Shown here: positions 1 to 10,487 of the stretch, in pieces
Layout of the letters: the number at the start of each line of letters is the position of its first letter
Numbering within the stretch: position 1 is the first letter of the stretch
Assembly: GCF_006443685.1 (NCBI RefSeq)
Contig: NZ_VFYP01000001.1
Coordinates: forward strand, 2,480,001-2,544,000
Direction: 5' to 3'
DNA length: 64,000 bases
From: Rhizobium glycinendophyticum
Lineage (GTDB): Bacteria; Pseudomonadota; Alphaproteobacteria; Rhizobiales; Rhizobiaceae
Position numbers and translations under genes: made by a program
Notes under the pieces: generated by a model
Seen by the model: only the letters and a program-made list of their open reading frames with translations
The model's database searches: none
What the model was told of the DNA's origin: nothing

Positions 1-842
1 AGCCGAACCAGCGCAATATCGGCATGGTCTTCCAGGCCTATGCGCTGTTTCCCAACATGAACGTCGCCGACAACGTCGCCTTCGGCCTCAAGATCGCGGG
101 CATGCCCAAGGCCGACATCGACACCCGGGTCAAGGAAATGCTCGCGCTCATCCATCTGGAGCATCTCGCCGAACGCTACCCCTACCAGCTCTCCGGCGGC
201 CAGCAGCAGCGCGTGGCGCTCGCCCGCGCGCTTGCCCCGAAGCCCCAGGTTCTCCTCCTCGACGAGCCGCTCTCGGCCCTCGACGCCAAGATCCGCGTCT
301 CGTTGCGCGAAGAAATCCGCCAGATCCAGCAGAAGCTCGGCATCACCACCGTCTTTGTGACGCACGACCAGGAAGAGGCGCTGTCGATCTCCGACCGCAT
401 CGTCGTGATGAATGCCGGCAAGGCCGATCAGATCGGCACGCCTTTTGAAATCTACAACCGACCCACCACCCGCTTTGTTGCTTCCTTCGTCGGAACGCTG
501 AACGTGCTCGACGCCGTGGTCGCCGATCAGGGAGCGGGCCTCGTCCGGGTGGGAGACAAGACGCTGAAGATCAACGAGCAGATCCCCGCTGCCAACGGCG
601 CTGCCATACAGCTCGCCATGCGCCCGGAAGCGGGCTCTTTGGCCGATCCGGCAGAGGCCACCATCGCCGGCACGGTGACATCGAGCCAGTTCCTCGGTTC
701 GGTGATCCGCACCCGCGTGGATGTCGGCGGTAAGCCGGTCTCCTTCGACACATTCAACGATCCCGGCAGCACTCCGCCGACCGTCGGTGCGACAGTCGGC
801 GTCAAGATCGACCCCACTGCCTTGATCCTGCTCGCCGAATGA
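1..842 (+). CDS. ABC transporter ATP-binding protein, PotA/polyamine-type (5' truncated by window edge)
   Basis: This is the C-terminal part of an ABC ATPase that powers solute import at the inner membrane; the reading frame is open from base 3, so the start and Walker A lie before the window. Visible in order are the Q-loop region ([13 protein letters not shown]), the signature [15 protein letters not shown], Walker B with D-loop ([12 protein letters not shown]) and the switch histidine (VTHDQEEAL). A roughly 120-residue C-terminal TOBE-type domain follows. The long NMNVADNV and TOBE layout is typical of the spermidine/putrescine/iron/phosphonate importer group. A dehydrogenase and a PotD-like binding protein follow on the same strand, so a transport operon is likely. 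The substrate cannot be read from this part. Confidence 0.93.
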   Translation, partial: PNQRNIGMVFQAYALFPNMNVADNVAFGLKIAGMPKADIDTRVKEMLALIHLEHLAERYPYQLSGGQQQRVALARALAPKPQVLLLDEPLSALDAKIRVSLREEIRQIQQKLGITTVFVTHDQEEALSISDRIVVMNAGKADQIGTPFEIYNRPTTRFVASFVGTLNVLDAVVADQGAGLVRVGDKTLKINEQIPAANGAAIQLAMRPEAGSLADPAEATIAGTVTSSQFLGSVIRTRVDVGGKPVSFDTFNDPGSTPPTVGATVGVKIDPTALILLAE

Positions 843-893
843 GGACATAAGCAAACCGGCCATCGAAGCAGAGCCCAGACCAAGGAGAGACCC

Positions 894-1937
894 ATGCGCG
901 CCATGTACTACGAAACCTTTGGCGCGATGCCCGAGATTCGGACCTTGCCCGACCCGACACCGACGCCCGGTGGCGTCGTGATCGCGGTCAAGGCGACAGG
1001 GCTTTGCCGAAGCGACTGGCACGGCTGGATGGGGCACGACCCCGACATCAATCTGCCGCATGTGCCCGGCCACGAATTCGCCGGCACGATCGCAGCCGTC
1101 GGCCGCGAAGTGAAGCGCTTCAAGGTTGGCGAACGCGTGACTGTTCCCTTTGTCTCCGGCTGCGGCCATTGCCACGAGTGCCGCTCCGGCAACCAGCAGG
1201 TTTGCGAAGAACAGTTCCAGCCCGGCTTTACCCATTGGGGCTCGTTCGCCGAATATGTCGCGATCGATTACGCCGACCAGAACCTCGTCCACCTGCCCGA
1301 ACAAATCGCCTACGAGACCGCCGCCGGTCTCGGCTGCCGCTTTGCCACCTCCTTCCGCGCCGTCGTCGATCAGGGTCGATTGAAGGGCGGCGAATGGCTG
1401 GCCGTCCATGGCTGCGGCGGCGTCGGTCTCTCCGCGATCATGATCGGCAAGGCGCTCGGAGCCAATGTCGTGGCGATCGACATCGCCGAGGACAAACTGG
1501 CTCTGGCAAGAGAGCTCGGCGCGAGCACCGTCATCAACAGCCGGGCGGTGCAGGACACCGTCGAGGCCGTGCGTGACATAACTGGCGGCGGCGCGCATGT
1601 CTCGGTCGACGCACTTGGGCATCCCCAGACCTGCTGCAATTCCATCACCAATCTGCGCCGGCGCGGCCGCCATGTGCAGGTCGGGCTGATGCTCGGAGAG
1701 CATTCGACACCCGCCATTCCCATGGCCCGCGTGATTTCCCAGGAACTGGAGATCTACGGCAGCCACGGCATGCAATCCTGGCGCTATGACGCGATGATGC
1801 AGATGATCCTATCGAGCAGCCTGGATCCTGCCCGCCTGATCGGCAGGCGCCTGACCCTGACGGAGGCCGCGCCCGCCCTTACTGAAATGGATCGCTTCGC
1901 CGAAAGCGGCATCAGCATCATCGATCGGATGATCTGA
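894..1937 (+). CDS. Zinc-dependent alcohol dehydrogenase (MDR family)
   Basis: This 347-residue protein is a medium-chain dehydrogenase/reductase that should oxidise an alcohol with NAD(P). The catalytic zinc site is visible as [10 protein letters not shown] and GHEFAG near residues 37-68. The structural zinc cluster is [15 protein letters not shown] near 90-105. The nucleotide-binding glycine motif is [10 protein letters not shown] near 170. The start at 894 is preceded by a good AAGGAG site. It lies 51 bases after the ABC ATPase gene and 101 bases before a periplasmic binding-protein gene, so it may act on the imported compound. The specific substrate is not deducible. Confidence 0.9.
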   Translation: MRAMYYETFGAMPEIRTLPDPTPTPGGVVIAVKATGLCRSDWHGWMGHDPDINLPHVPGHEFAGTIAAVGREVKRFKVGERVTVPFVSGCGHCHECRSGNQQVCEEQFQPGFTHWGSFAEYVAIDYADQNLVHLPEQIAYETAAGLGCRFATSFRAVVDQGRLKGGEWLAVHGCGGVGLSAIMIGKALGANVVAIDIAEDKLALARELGASTVINSRAVQDTVEAVRDITGGGAHVSVDALGHPQTCCNSITNLRRRGRHVQVGLMLGEHSTPAIPMARVISQELEIYGSHGMQSWRYDAMMQMILSSSLDPARLIGRRLTLTEAAPALTEMDRFAESGISIIDRMI

Positions 1938-2038
1938 AGATCGGCTTGGCTGCGATTTTTGCGGTGACTGCGGAGAAATCCCGTTAACGCCTTTGTGGTG
2001 AGATGACCCCATTGTGCAGTGTACGGGGTTTCAGGACC

Positions 2039-3184
2039 ATGGCGAACAAGCCCGCCGAGATCGATCGCCAAGACTTCTTGAAAGAATTCACGCGGTTGAA
2101 GAAAGGCTCGGTGACGCGTCGCCACTTTCTTTCGGTCACGGGGATTGCGGCAGCGACAGCGTTCTTAGGCGCCGGCTCAACCTTTACTGCCGCAGCCGAA
2201 GCGACGGGACTGGGCCGCAAGGTCACGCTTGCGACCTGGCCAAATTATCACGACCCGCAAACCTTTGAAGACTTCACCAACACGTACGGCGTCGAAGTCG
2301 CGATCTCCATCATCGGATCGAACGAGGGGATGATGCGGGCGCTGGAGCTTGGACGAGGCTGGGACATCATCGTCCCAACCCAATATGCCATAGCCCCTTA
2401 TGTCGAGCGCGGCATGCTGCAGCCGCTGGATCTCGCGCTCATTCCGAACTTCAACCCGGCGACGCATCTGCAGCGCCACCTGTCGCCCTCCATCATCAAT
2501 GGCGCCAGCTACGCGGTTCCAAAGAATGCCGGAACCACCGGCATGGCCTACAACAGAAGACAGCTATACCCGCTCTCCAGTTGGCGCGACTTCTTCGACG
2601 TGGCGATGAACGAAGCCTCGGGGCGCACCATCGTCCACGACTATCAGCTTACGGCCATTGGCAATGCGCTGGTTGCGCTCGGCCATGGCTTCAATTCCTG
2701 CGATCCCACCGAACTGGCAGCTGCGGAAGCTCTGCTGATGCAGGTGAAACCGCATCTGCATTCGATCGACAGCGATTATCAGCCGGCAATGCGCGCGGGC
2801 GAAGCCTGGCTCACCATGTGCTGGAGCAACGACGCCTATCAGATGGCCGAGGGAGGCGATATCGGGTTCAATCTCGGCTCGGACGGAGGTGAGATCTGGA
2901 CCGACTTCTTCGCCATTCCCTCCCAAGCCCAGAACCCTCGCGGCGCCCACGCGCTGATCAACCATTTGATGGATCCGAAAACGGCAGCGCAGGAGCACCT
3001 GTGCAATGGCGGAACCATCGTCGATAGCAGGGTCAAGGCCTATCTGCCGGAGGAAGTCCTTACCAATCACATTACCCAGCCGGACGAGGCAAGTCTCACG
3101 CCGCTCGAATTCGGCATTGCCCAGGTGCTGACCGACCCCATTCGCGCCGACATCATGAACCGGTTCCGCAGTGCCGGCGGCTGA
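2039..3184 (+). CDS. PotD-like extracellular solute-binding protein with twin-arginine signal
   Basis: This is a periplasmic substrate-binding protein of about 381 residues. The N-terminal part has a twin-arginine-type signal (TRRHFLSVTG followed by a hydrophobic run ending in AAAEA), so export by Tat is likely. The mature part opens with LATWPNYHDPQTFEDF, the pattern of spermidine/putrescine-type binding proteins, and contains VPKNAGTTGMAYNRRQL, which is typical of the same fold. An upstream in-frame ATG at 2003 exists, but the one at 2039 has better spacing to an AGG motif and gives a more normal signal. The gene shares direction with the upstream ABC ATPase. No permease gene is in view, so the partner is uncertain. 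Confidence 0.88.
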   Translation: MANKPAEIDRQDFLKEFTRLKKGSVTRRHFLSVTGIAAATAFLGAGSTFTAAAEATGLGRKVTLATWPNYHDPQTFEDFTNTYGVEVAISIIGSNEGMMRALELGRGWDIIVPTQYAIAPYVERGMLQPLDLALIPNFNPATHLQRHLSPSIINGASYAVPKNAGTTGMAYNRRQLYPLSSWRDFFDVAMNEASGRTIVHDYQLTAIGNALVALGHGFNSCDPTELAAAEALLMQVKPHLHSIDSDYQPAMRAGEAWLTMCWSNDAYQMAEGGDIGFNLGSDGGEIWTDFFAIPSQAQNPRGAHALINHLMDPKTAAQEHLCNGGTIVDSRVKAYLPEEVLTNHITQPDEASLTPLEFGIAQVLTDPIRADIMNRFRSAGG

Positions 3185-3258
3185 CGCCAGAGACTTCCCG
3201 TGACAGCCATTAAGAGGCAGCCCGAGCGCGCCTCGCCATGCCAACTGACGGATGCCCC

Positions 3259-4128
3259 ATGCCCCGCATTTCCATCATCGACACGATCTCCGACCCAGGA
3301 AAACAGGGCCGCGCCAACGAAGACAGGCTCGGCTACAACTCCCATTCCGCTTTCGTGCTGGATGGCGCGACGGGGCTCGGCGAGCGGCAGTTCATGGAGG
3401 GTTTTGGATCCGATGCCGCCTGGATCGCCGAGTTTGGGACCATCCGCCTTGCTGAGCGCCTGGATGCCATTTCTGCCCCGGCGACAGTGCTCCGGCAAAT
3501 TTCCGAGGAGGCCCACGCGGTCTTTACGGCGACAGCTGGCGATCAACCCCGTTACGCCTGGCCGCTCTGCAGCCTGACCGGACTGCAGGCAACGCCATCG
3601 GGTTTCCGTTGGTTCGGCCTCGGCGACAGCTGTATGTACATTCTGCATGACGACGGCCAGTCCGATTTCGTCATCCCCATTCCTGGTGCCTATGAATGGG
3701 AACAACAGCAGGCTGCCAAACACATCGCCCGCCTCGGCGGCATCGGTTCGGCCGGCGTCGCCAATGACGATCCGGAAACGCTGGAGGACCTGCGTCGCGG
3801 CCGCGCCCGCCAGAACACACCCGAGGGCACGACCTGGACATTCGGCATCGTGCCCGAGGCCGCCGATCACCTGGCCATCATCGACGTACCCGTCCATGGC
3901 GGCGGTGCGACCGCCATCCTCTGCTCGGACGGCGTGGCTGACCTGGTCGCGCTTTACAAGCTGTACGATCCCGCCACGCTGATCCAGCGGGCCGCGACCG
4001 CGGGGCTGAGATCACTGGTCACGGAGCTTCGCCACTACGAGCGAGAACTCGATCCGGATGGACTGAAATTCCCCCGCTACAAGCAGAGCGACGATGCAAC
4101 GGCGATTCTGCTCAGGCTGGAGGCGTAA
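3259..4128 (+). CDS. PP2C-like serine/threonine phosphatase
   Basis: This 289-residue cytoplasmic protein has the scattered metal-binding motifs of PP2C phosphatases: RANEDRLG near residue 20, FVLDGATG near 33, GLGDSCMY in the middle, LCSDGVADL near 215, and SDDATAILL at the C-terminus. These supply the acidic residues that bind the two catalytic metals. A start at 3238 is possible, but 3259 (MPRISIID) begins right at the domain. It follows the binding-protein gene by 74 bases. The protein it dephosphorylates is unknown; no kinase gene is adjacent. Confidence 0.82.
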   Translation: MPRISIIDTISDPGKQGRANEDRLGYNSHSAFVLDGATGLGERQFMEGFGSDAAWIAEFGTIRLAERLDAISAPATVLRQISEEAHAVFTATAGDQPRYAWPLCSLTGLQATPSGFRWFGLGDSCMYILHDDGQSDFVIPIPGAYEWEQQQAAKHIARLGGIGSAGVANDDPETLEDLRRGRARQNTPEGTTWTFGIVPEAADHLAIIDVPVHGGGATAILCSDGVADLVALYKLYDPATLIQRAATAGLRSLVTELRHYERELDPDGLKFPRYKQSDDATAILLRLEA

Positions 4129-4216
4129 AGGCAATTAGGAATCTGCCTCAATAACTTACTGCCGAATTCGGAATCGGTTTGTGAAGGAGTTTACGCAGAG
4201 GGTGAGCGTTTTGTTG

Positions 4217-4288
4217 GCCCCTCATCCGCCCCTTCGGGGCACCTTCTCCCCGTAAACGGGGAGAAGGTCCGGGCAGGGGATGAGGGGC
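4217..4288. repeat. RIME-like rhizobial intergenic palindrome
   Basis: The outer arms GCCCCTCATCC (4217-4227) and GGATGAGGGGC (4278-4288) are exact complements. Inside are CCCCTTCGGGG-type and CTTCTCCCCGTaaACGGGGAGAAG hairpins. The sequence matches the general pattern of RIME/REP-like intergenic elements known in Rhizobiaceae. It lies between the convergent phosphatase and metH genes, where it could also end transcription in both directions. Confidence 0.8.
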
Positions 4289-4307
4289 AAAAGCACCCAT
4301 TAACCGG

Positions 4308-7300
4308 TTACTCTGCCGCCTTAGGCACATAGTTCAACACCGGCCCTAGCCAGCGCTCGACTTCACGCACCTCCATACCCTTGCGGGTGGCATAGTCCTC
4401 GACCTGATCTCGCTCGACCTTGGCAACGCCGAAATAGTAGCTTTCGGGATGGCCGATATAGAGGCCTGACACGGACGAACCCGGCCACATGGCATAGCTC
4501 TCCGTCAGCGTCACCCCGGTCGCCTTGGTCGCGTCGAGCAGCGAGAACAGCGTCACCTTCTCCGTATGGTCGGGCTGCGCCGGATAGCCGGGCGCAGGGC
4601 GGATACCGCCATAGGTTTCCGAGATCAGCTCTTCGGGCGTCAAGGCCTCATCCGGCGCATAGCCCCAGAATTCGCGGCGCACCCGCTCATGCATGCGCTC
4701 GGCAAAAGCCTCGGCAAAACGGTCGGCCAGCGCCTTCACCAGGATCGAGGAATAATCATCATTCGCCCGCTCGAAGCGCTCGGCAATCGCCACCTCTTCG
4801 ATACCCGCTGTTACCACGAAGCCGCCGACATAATCCGGAACGCCGGTCTCCAGCGGCGCGACGAAATCGCTGAGCGCCACATTCGCCCTCCCTTCGCGCT
4901 TGGCGATCTGCTGGCGCAGCGTGAAGAAGGTCGCGAGTTCTTCCCGGCGGCTATCGTCCTTGAACAGCCGGATATCGTCACCCACGGCATTGGCCGGCCA
5001 GAAGCCGATCACGGCACGCGGACGGAACCAGCTCTCCGCGATGATCTTCTCGAGCATCGCCTGGGCGTCGGCATAGAGCTGCCGGGCCGCCTCGCCCTGC
5101 TTCTCGTCTTCCAGAATAGCCGGGAAACGCCCCTTCAGCTCCCAGGTCTGGAAGAAGGGCGTCCAGTCGATATAGCGGGCAAGCTCGGCCAGATCATATT
5201 GCTCGAAGACCTTGGTACCGGTGAAAGCAGGCTTCGTCGGCTTGTAGGCGCTCCAGTCCAGCTTGGCGGCATTCTCCCGGGCAGATGCCAGCGACTGGCG
5301 CTGCTTCTCGGCCTCGGCGCGCGCATGCGCTTCTGCCACCTTGGCATATTCGCCCCTGATGCCCTCGACATAAGCGTCGTTGCCGTCTTCTGCCAGCAGC
5401 GAGGAAACGACGCCGACAGCACGGCTGGCATCGGTGACATAGACCGCCTGCCCCGCCTTGTATTGCGGATGGATCTTCACGGCGGTATGCACCCGGCTCG
5501 TCGTCGCACCACCGATGAGCAGCGGAATGTTGAAGCCCTGCCGCTGCATCTCGGCGGCCACATGCACCATTTCGTCGAGCGACGGCGTGATCAGCCCGGA
5601 CAGGCCGATCACATCGACATTCTCCGCTTTCGCCACTTCCAGGATCTTGGTGGCCGGCACCATGACACCGAGATCGATGATCTCGTAATTGTTGCAGGCG
5701 AGAACGACGCCGACGATGTTCTTGCCGATGTCGTGCACATCGCCCTTCACCGTCGCCATCAGCACCTTGCCCGCCGCCTGACGCTCGCCGGTTCCACCGT
5801 TCAGCCGCTTTTCCTCTTCCATATAGGGCAGCAGCACGGCCACGGCCTGCTTCATCACGCGCGCCGATTTGACCACCTGCGGCAAGAACATTTTTCCCGC
5901 CCCAAAGAGGTCGCCGACGACATTCATCCCGGCCATCAGCGGCCCTTCGATGACATGCAGCGGACGCTCGGCCTGTTGCCGCGCCTCTTCCGTATCAACA
6001 TCGATGAATTCGGTAATGCCATTGACCAGCGCATGTTCGAGCCGCTTTTCGACCGGCCATTCGCGCCAGCTCATGTCCTGCGTCCGGGTCTTGGCCTCAC
6101 CGGTGCCGCGATAACGCTCGGCGATCTCCAGCAGCCGCTCGGTGCCGTCCTTGCGACGGTTCAGCACCACATCTTCGCAGGCCTCGCGCAGATCCGGATC
6201 GATGCTCTCATAGACCGCCAGCTGGCCGGCATTGACGATGCCCATGTCCATGCCCGCCTGGATGGCGTGGTAGAGGAAGACCGCATGCATGGCTTCGCGC
6301 ACCGGCTCATTACCGCGGAAGGAGAAGGAGAGGTTCGAGACACCGCCCGAAACATGCACCAGCGGCATTTCCTGCCTTATCGTCCGCGTCGCCTCAATGA
6401 AGTCGACGCCGTAATTGTCGTGTTCCTCGATCCCGGTTGCGACCGCAAAGATATTGGGATCGAAGATGATGTCCTCAGGCGCAAAGCCTGCCTCTTCCGT
6501 CAGGATGCGATAGGCGCGGCGGCAGATCTCCACCTTCCGCTCATAGGTATCCGCCTGACCCTTCTCGTCAAAGGCCATGACGACGACCGCGGCACCGTAA
6601 TTGCGGATGAGCTTCGCCTGCGCGATGAAATTCTCCTCGCCTTCCTTCAGCGAGATCGAGTTCACCACGGCCTTGCCCTGCACGCATTTGAGGCCAGCTT
6701 CGATGATCGGAAACTTCGACGAGTCGATCATGACCGGCACCTTGGCGATGTTGGGCTCCGCGGCAATCAGGTTGAGGAACTCCACCATGGCCTTTTCGGA
6801 ATCGATCAGGCCCTCGTCCATGTTGATGTCGATGATCTGCGCGCCGTTCTCCACCTGATCGCAAGCGACGGCGAGCGCTGCCGTATAGTCGCCCGCCGTG
6901 ATAAGCTTGCGGAACTTGGCCGAGCCGGTGACATTGGTGCGTTCGCCGACATTGACGAAGGGAATGTCCTTGGTGAGTTCGAACGGCTCGAGCCCCGACA
7001 ACGACATGAAGGGTCGATGCTCGACAGGCGCACGCGGCGCCCTGCCCTTCACGGCCTCGGCAATGGCGGCGATATGCGCAGGCGTAGAGCCACAGCAGCC
7101 ACCGACCACATTGACGATGCCCTCTTCGGCAAAGCCTGCAACGAGTTCCGCCATCTCTTCCGGACTCTGGTCATAGCGGCCGAATTCGTTCGGCAGGCCG
7201 GCATTCGGATAGGCAGAGATGAAGGTATCCGCGACGCCGGACAATTCCTGCAGATGCGGCCGCATGGCGTCTGCCCCGAGCGCGCAGTTGAGGCCCACCG

Positions 7301-8063
7301 CGAACGGCTTGGCATGGCGCACGGAATTCCAGAAGGCCGTCGGCGTCTGGCCCGACAACGTGCGGCCGGAAAGATCGGTAATCGTGCCAGAGATCATCAC
7401 TGGCAGGCGAATGCCCTTGGCGAGAAAACGCTCTTCGCAGGCAAAAATCGCCGCTTTGGCATTCAGCGTATCGAAGATCGTCTCAATCAGGATGAGATCG
7501 GCGCCACCATCGATCAAGCCGTCGATCTGCTCGCCATAGGCAATGCGCAGGTCGTCGAAGGAGACGGCGCGGTAGCCCGGATTGTTGACGTCAGGCGAGA
7601 TGGAGGCCGTTCGGTTGGTCGGCCCGATGGCACCGGCGACGAAACGGCGCTTGCCGTCCTCGCGCTCAGCCCGCCAGGCCGCCCGGCGCACGAGTTCGGC
7701 GCCATGACGGTTGAGGTCATAGACCGCCCCTTCCATCTCGTAGTCGGCCTGAGCGATGCGGGTCGACGAAAAGGTGTTGGTTTCGAGAATGTCGGCACCC
7801 GCCATCGCATAGCGGAAATGGATGTCCTCGATGGCGTTGGGCTGGGTGAGGATCAGAAGGTCGTTATTGCCCTGCTGATGGCAGGCGCAGCCGAGGAAGC
7901 GCTCGCCGCGGAAATCCTCTTCGGTAAGGCCGAGCCCCTGGATTTCGGTGCCCATCGCGCCGTCGAGGATCAGGATGCGTTCGCGCGCCGCCTGTTGCAG
8001 CGCCTTTAAGATCTCCGCTCCGTCCCGGGCAGCACCGTTACGGCCGAACAGTGAATCGAGCAT
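4308..8063 (-). CDS. metH: Cobalamin-dependent methionine synthase
   Basis: MetH transfers a methyl group from 5-methyltetrahydrofolate to homocysteine through cobalamin. At 1251 residues it is full length. Domains in order are the homocysteine-binding zinc domain (GLNCALG and GGCCGST supply the zinc cysteines, near 255-325), the pterin-binding domain ([13 protein letters not shown] near 370), the helical cap, the B12 domain with the DxHxxG lower ligand ([12 protein letters not shown] near 775), and the C-terminal AdoMet activation domain ([14 protein letters not shown] near 1165). An AGGAG site precedes the ATG. No B12 riboswitch is evident upstream; instead a perfect 9-bp inverted repeat lies 41 bases before the start, suggesting repressor control tied to methionine or SAM/SAH. 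Confidence 0.98.
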   Translation of the reverse strand: MLDSLFGRNGAARDGAEILKALQQAARERILILDGAMGTEIQGLGLTEEDFRGERFLGCACHQQGNNDLLILTQPNAIEDIHFRYAMAGADILETNTFSSTRIAQADYEMEGAVYDLNRHGAELVRRAAWRAEREDGKRRFVAGAIGPTNRTASISPDVNNPGYRAVSFDDLRIAYGEQIDGLIDGGADLILIETIFDTLNAKAAIFACEERFLAKGIRLPVMISGTITDLSGRTLSGQTPTAFWNSVRHAKPFAVGLNCALGADAMRPHLQELSGVADTFISAYPNAGLPNEFGRYDQSPEEMAELVAGFAEEGIVNVVGGCCGSTPAHIAAIAEAVKGRAPRAPVEHRPFMSLSGLEPFELTKDIPFVNVGERTNVTGSAKFRKLITAGDYTAALAVACDQVENGAQIIDINMDEGLIDSEKAMVEFLNLIAAEPNIAKVPVMIDSSKFPIIEAGLKCVQGKAVVNSISLKEGEENFIAQAKLIRNYGAAVVVMAFDEKGQADTYERKVEICRRAYRILTEEAGFAPEDIIFDPNIFAVATGIEEHDNYGVDFIEATRTIRQEMPLVHVSGGVSNLSFSFRGNEPVREAMHAVFLYHAIQAGMDMGIVNAGQLAVYESIDPDLREACEDVVLNRRKDGTERLLEIAERYRGTGEAKTRTQDMSWREWPVEKRLEHALVNGITEFIDVDTEEARQQAERPLHVIEGPLMAGMNVVGDLFGAGKMFLPQVVKSARVMKQAVAVLLPYMEEEKRLNGGTGERQAAGKVLMATVKGDVHDIGKNIVGVVLACNNYEIIDLGVMVPATKILEVAKAENVDVIGLSGLITPSLDEMVHVAAEMQRQGFNIPLLIGGATTSRVHTAVKIHPQYKAGQAVYVTDASRAVGVVSSLLAEDGNDAYVEGIRGEYAKVAEAHARAEAEKQRQSLASARENAAKLDWSAYKPTKPAFTGTKVFEQYDLAELARYIDWTPFFQTWELKGRFPAILEDEKQGEAARQLYADAQAMLEKIIAESWFRPRAVIGFWPANAVGDDIRLFKDDSRREELATFFTLRQQIAKREGRANVALSDFVAPLETGVPDYVGGFVVTAGIEEVAIAERFERANDDYSSILVKALADRFAEAFAERMHERVRREFWGYAPDEALTPEELISETYGGIRPAPGYPAQPDHTEKVTLFSLLDATKATGVTLTESYAMWPGSSVSGLYIGHPESYYFGVAKVERDQVEDYATRKGMEVREVERWLGPVLNYVPKAAE

Positions 8064-8103
8064 CTGCGAAGTCTCCTATTGTGTCTGCGACATTCGCCAA
8101 ATC

Positions 8104-8123
8104 ACATAAAGACATCTTTATGT
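8104..8123. promoter_or_regulatory. Inverted-repeat operator between metH and the epimerase gene
   Basis: ACATAAAGA and TCTTTATGT are perfect 9-bp arms separated by two bases. The site lies in the divergent intergenic region, 41 bases upstream of the metH start. ArsR-family regulators of the SAM/SAH cycle (SahR/SamR type) are known to control metH and related genes in Proteobacteria. The assignment to one of them is inference from position and symmetry. Confidence 0.65.
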
Positions 8124-8221
8124 CAACATGCGATCCATCTGTGCGTCACCGTAGACAGGCGGTGGCAGCGAGGAGGCCGATCGGCTATAGAAGCTGCAAC
8201 GATGCAGCCAGGGAGGAAGAA

Positions 8222-9478
8222 ATGTCGGAAAATCAATCACAGAAATCGCCATTGAGCCCCTGGAGCACCCGCCCCTATCATCGCAAATGGCTGCTGGCAC
8301 AGGCCGACGGCCTGTTCGATTTCTTCCAAGGTCCCGCGCTCAACCCGAAGGGCGGCTTCTACGACCTGTCGCGCGACGGCAAGCCGCTTTCGACCGACAA
8401 TCCCGCCCGCGGCATCCACGCCAGCGCCCGCATGGTCCATTGTTATGCCATCGGCCATCTGCTCGGCCGCCCCGGTTCTGCCGACATCGTCGACCACGGC
8501 ATGCGCTATCTCTGGCAGCGCCACCGCGATGAAAAGAACGGCGGCTATTTCTGGCAGGCAAACGACACCGGCGCTGCAGATGACAGCAAGCAGGGCTACG
8601 GCCATGCCTTCGTCCTTCTGGCAGCCTCCTCGGCCCAATGCGTCGGCCATCCGCTGGCAGACGCCATGCTCGCCGACATCACAGAGGTGATCGAGAAGAA
8701 ATTCTGGGAAGAAAGCCACGGCGCGATCGCCGAGGAATTCTCTGCCGATTGGCAGCCGGTCCCCGGCTATCGCGGCCAGAATTCCAACATGCACCTGACC
8801 GAAAGCCTCATGGCCGCTTTCGAGGCAACCGGCGAACGCCATTACCTTACCAAGGCCGAGCGCATCGCCGACATCATCATCAACCGCCGCGCCCGCGAAG
8901 AAGCCTTCCGTGTCGCTGAACATTTCGATGAAAACTGGATGGTCGACCGCAGTTATTACCATCCGAACGAAATGTTCCGCCCGGCAGGCACGACGCCTGG
9001 CCACTGGCTCGAATGGGCCCGCCTGATCCTGCAGCTCTGGGTCCTCGGCGGCAAGACACACGACTGGATGCCGGAAGCCGCGCGCGGCCTCTTCTTCCAA
9101 TCCATGGCGCTCGGCTGGGACAAGGACAAGGGCGGCTTCTTCTACACGCTCGACTGGGCAAATGCCCCCGACAAGCGCGCGAAACTCTGGTGGCCGCTCT
9201 GCGAAGGCGCCGCCGCTGCCCATTTCCTCAACCAGCACCAGGAAAGCGACTTCCACGAAGAAAGCTACCGCAAGATCTGGAATTATATCGCGGGCAACAA
9301 TCTCGACCGGGAGCACGGCGGCTGGTTCGAGGAACTGACCGAAGACGGCAAACCTTCGCACAGCCTATTCCCCGGCAAGGGCGACATCTACCACGCGCTC
9401 CAGGCCTGCCTCATCCCGCTGTTCCCGGCAGAGGGCAGCCTGACCAAGATGATCGCGGAGCACCCGCTCGACGTCTGA
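8222..9478 (+). CDS. AGE-family sugar epimerase/isomerase
   Basis: This 418-residue protein belongs to the N-acylglucosamine 2-epimerase family, (alpha/alpha)6-barrel enzymes that interconvert sugars such as mannose and glucose or their N-acyl forms. Family features seen are the WW-rich barrel repeats, RGIHASARMVHCYAIG near residue 65, NSNMHLTESLMAAFEATG near 190, DYHPNE-like SYYHPNEMFRP near 240, and GDIYHALQACLIPL at the C-terminus with conserved histidines. The start at 8222 has a GGGAGGAAG site; an open frame extends to 8051 but overlaps the metH operator. It is transcribed divergently from metH and ends at a strong terminator. The exact sugar is not predictable. Confidence 0.88.
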   Translation: MSENQSQKSPLSPWSTRPYHRKWLLAQADGLFDFFQGPALNPKGGFYDLSRDGKPLSTDNPARGIHASARMVHCYAIGHLLGRPGSADIVDHGMRYLWQRHRDEKNGGYFWQANDTGAADDSKQGYGHAFVLLAASSAQCVGHPLADAMLADITEVIEKKFWEESHGAIAEEFSADWQPVPGYRGQNSNMHLTESLMAAFEATGERHYLTKAERIADIIINRRAREEAFRVAEHFDENWMVDRSYYHPNEMFRPAGTTPGHWLEWARLILQLWVLGGKTHDWMPEAARGLFFQSMALGWDKDKGGFFYTLDWANAPDKRAKLWWPLCEGAAAAHFLNQHQESDFHEESYRKIWNYIAGNNLDREHGGWFEELTEDGKPSHSLFPGKGDIYHALQACLIPLFPAEGSLTKMIAEHPLDV

Positions 9479-9504
9479 ACATCAACAAGCCCAGCAAACG
9501 CAGA

Positions 9505-9535
9505 AAGGGCCGGAAAACCGGCCCTTCCTCTTTTT
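9505..9535 (+). terminator. Rho-independent terminator after the epimerase gene
   Basis: AAGGGCCGG, loop AAAA and CCGGCCCTT form a perfect 9-bp stem, followed by CCTCTTTTTC. It lies 26 bases after the epimerase stop codon. Confidence 0.9.
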
Positions 9536-9553
9536 CATGAGAACGCTGAGCGT

Positions 9554-10297
9554 TCACTGCTCTATGGCGTAAGTGATGTTGACGGTGACCGTATAGAGAT
9601 TTTCGCCGGACGCGATCGGCACTGACTCATCCGCCACCTTCGCCATCGGGGCGGCCGCATACATCTGCGGCATCGGGCGCGCGAAATTCTCGGAGATCTC
9701 CACGATCCGTCCGAGCTTCACGCCGGCTGCCTCCGTCAGCGTCTTGGCCTTTGCAGCGGCCTTTTCCACCGCCTGCTTGCGCGCCGCCTCGACGGTCGCT
9801 TCCGGATCGTCATTGGTGAAGCTGATGCCGCCACCCTGATTGACGCCGAGCTTCACCGACCGGTCGATGATCGCACCGAGCTTGGACAGATCCCGCACCC
9901 GCACCGTCAACCCGTTACTGACGGTATAGCCGATGATGACGGGCGCCTCGAAGGTTCCGTCCGGCTTGTTTTCCTGCCGATATTTGGGCTGGATGGAGAA
10001 GTCGGTGGTCTGCAGATCCTTGTCGGCAATTCCTTGGCCCTTGAGGTCGGCCAGCACCTCGGCCATGGCAGCACTGTTGGCAGACAATGCCTCTGCAGCC
10101 GTATCGGAGTCGCGCACGACGGAGAGCGAAATGACCGCCATATCGGGCGCGACCGTCGCCTCGCCTTCGCCCGACACCATGATTGTCGCCTCGCGACGCT
10201 CCGCCTCGGCGGCAAACACCGGCCCCACGAAACCGGCAGAGAGAACCGAACCGGAAAGCGCCGTGGCGATGACGAGGCCGCGTGTGAATTTCAGCAT
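9554..10297 (-). CDS. SIMPL-domain (DUF541) exported protein
   Basis: This 247-residue protein has a classic signal peptide (MLKFTRGLVIATALSG, with likely cleavage after PVFA or nearby) and should be periplasmic. The body shows SIMPL-domain features: ATIMVSGEGEATVAPDMAVISLSV at the start of the mature part (residues split across the motif), then TTDFSIQPKY and VSNGLTVRVRDLSKLG, and a C-terminal YTVTVNITYAIE strand. Family members such as BP26/OMP28 of Brucella form ring-shaped channels or oxidative-stress proteins; the function remains loosely defined. The start at 10297 follows an AAAGGA site; the frame opens earlier at 10333. It is convergent with the epimerase gene. Confidence 0.9.
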   Translation of the reverse strand: MLKFTRGLVIATALSGSVLSAGFVGPVFAAEAERREATIMVSGEGEATVAPDMAVISLSVVRDSDTAAEALSANSAAMAEVLADLKGQGIADKDLQTTDFSIQPKYRQENKPDGTFEAPVIIGYTVSNGLTVRVRDLSKLGAIIDRSVKLGVNQGGGISFTNDDPEATVEAARKQAVEKAAAKAKTLTEAAGVKLGRIVEISENFARPMPQMYAAAPMAKVADESVPIASGENLYTVTVNITYAIEQ

Positions 10298-10487
10298 GAA
10301 GTATTCCTTTGTCCCTCGAAGCCGGTGGACCATGTCGTCCCATCCGGCAGAATGCCCTTCCGCCAGAAGTGATGACGATGGATTGTGAAGCGATTACGGC
10401 AGAGGCTTGTCGCATACCGGAAATTGCGTTAGAGCCCGTGACCGGAGCGGGGTGACCATTACCCGCCCGACGGCGCTGCGCCGGGCT

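Noticed and set aside
4148..4330. 60-codon minus-strand frame through the RIME-like palindrome
   Set aside because: It is translated repeat sequence overlapping the metH end, with no ribosome site.
4566..8009. 1147-codon open frame on the plus strand opposite metH
   Set aside because: It is antisense to a full-length, motif-complete metH. The product is rich in His, Arg and Asp, as expected from reading a GC-rich gene backwards, and shows no domain.
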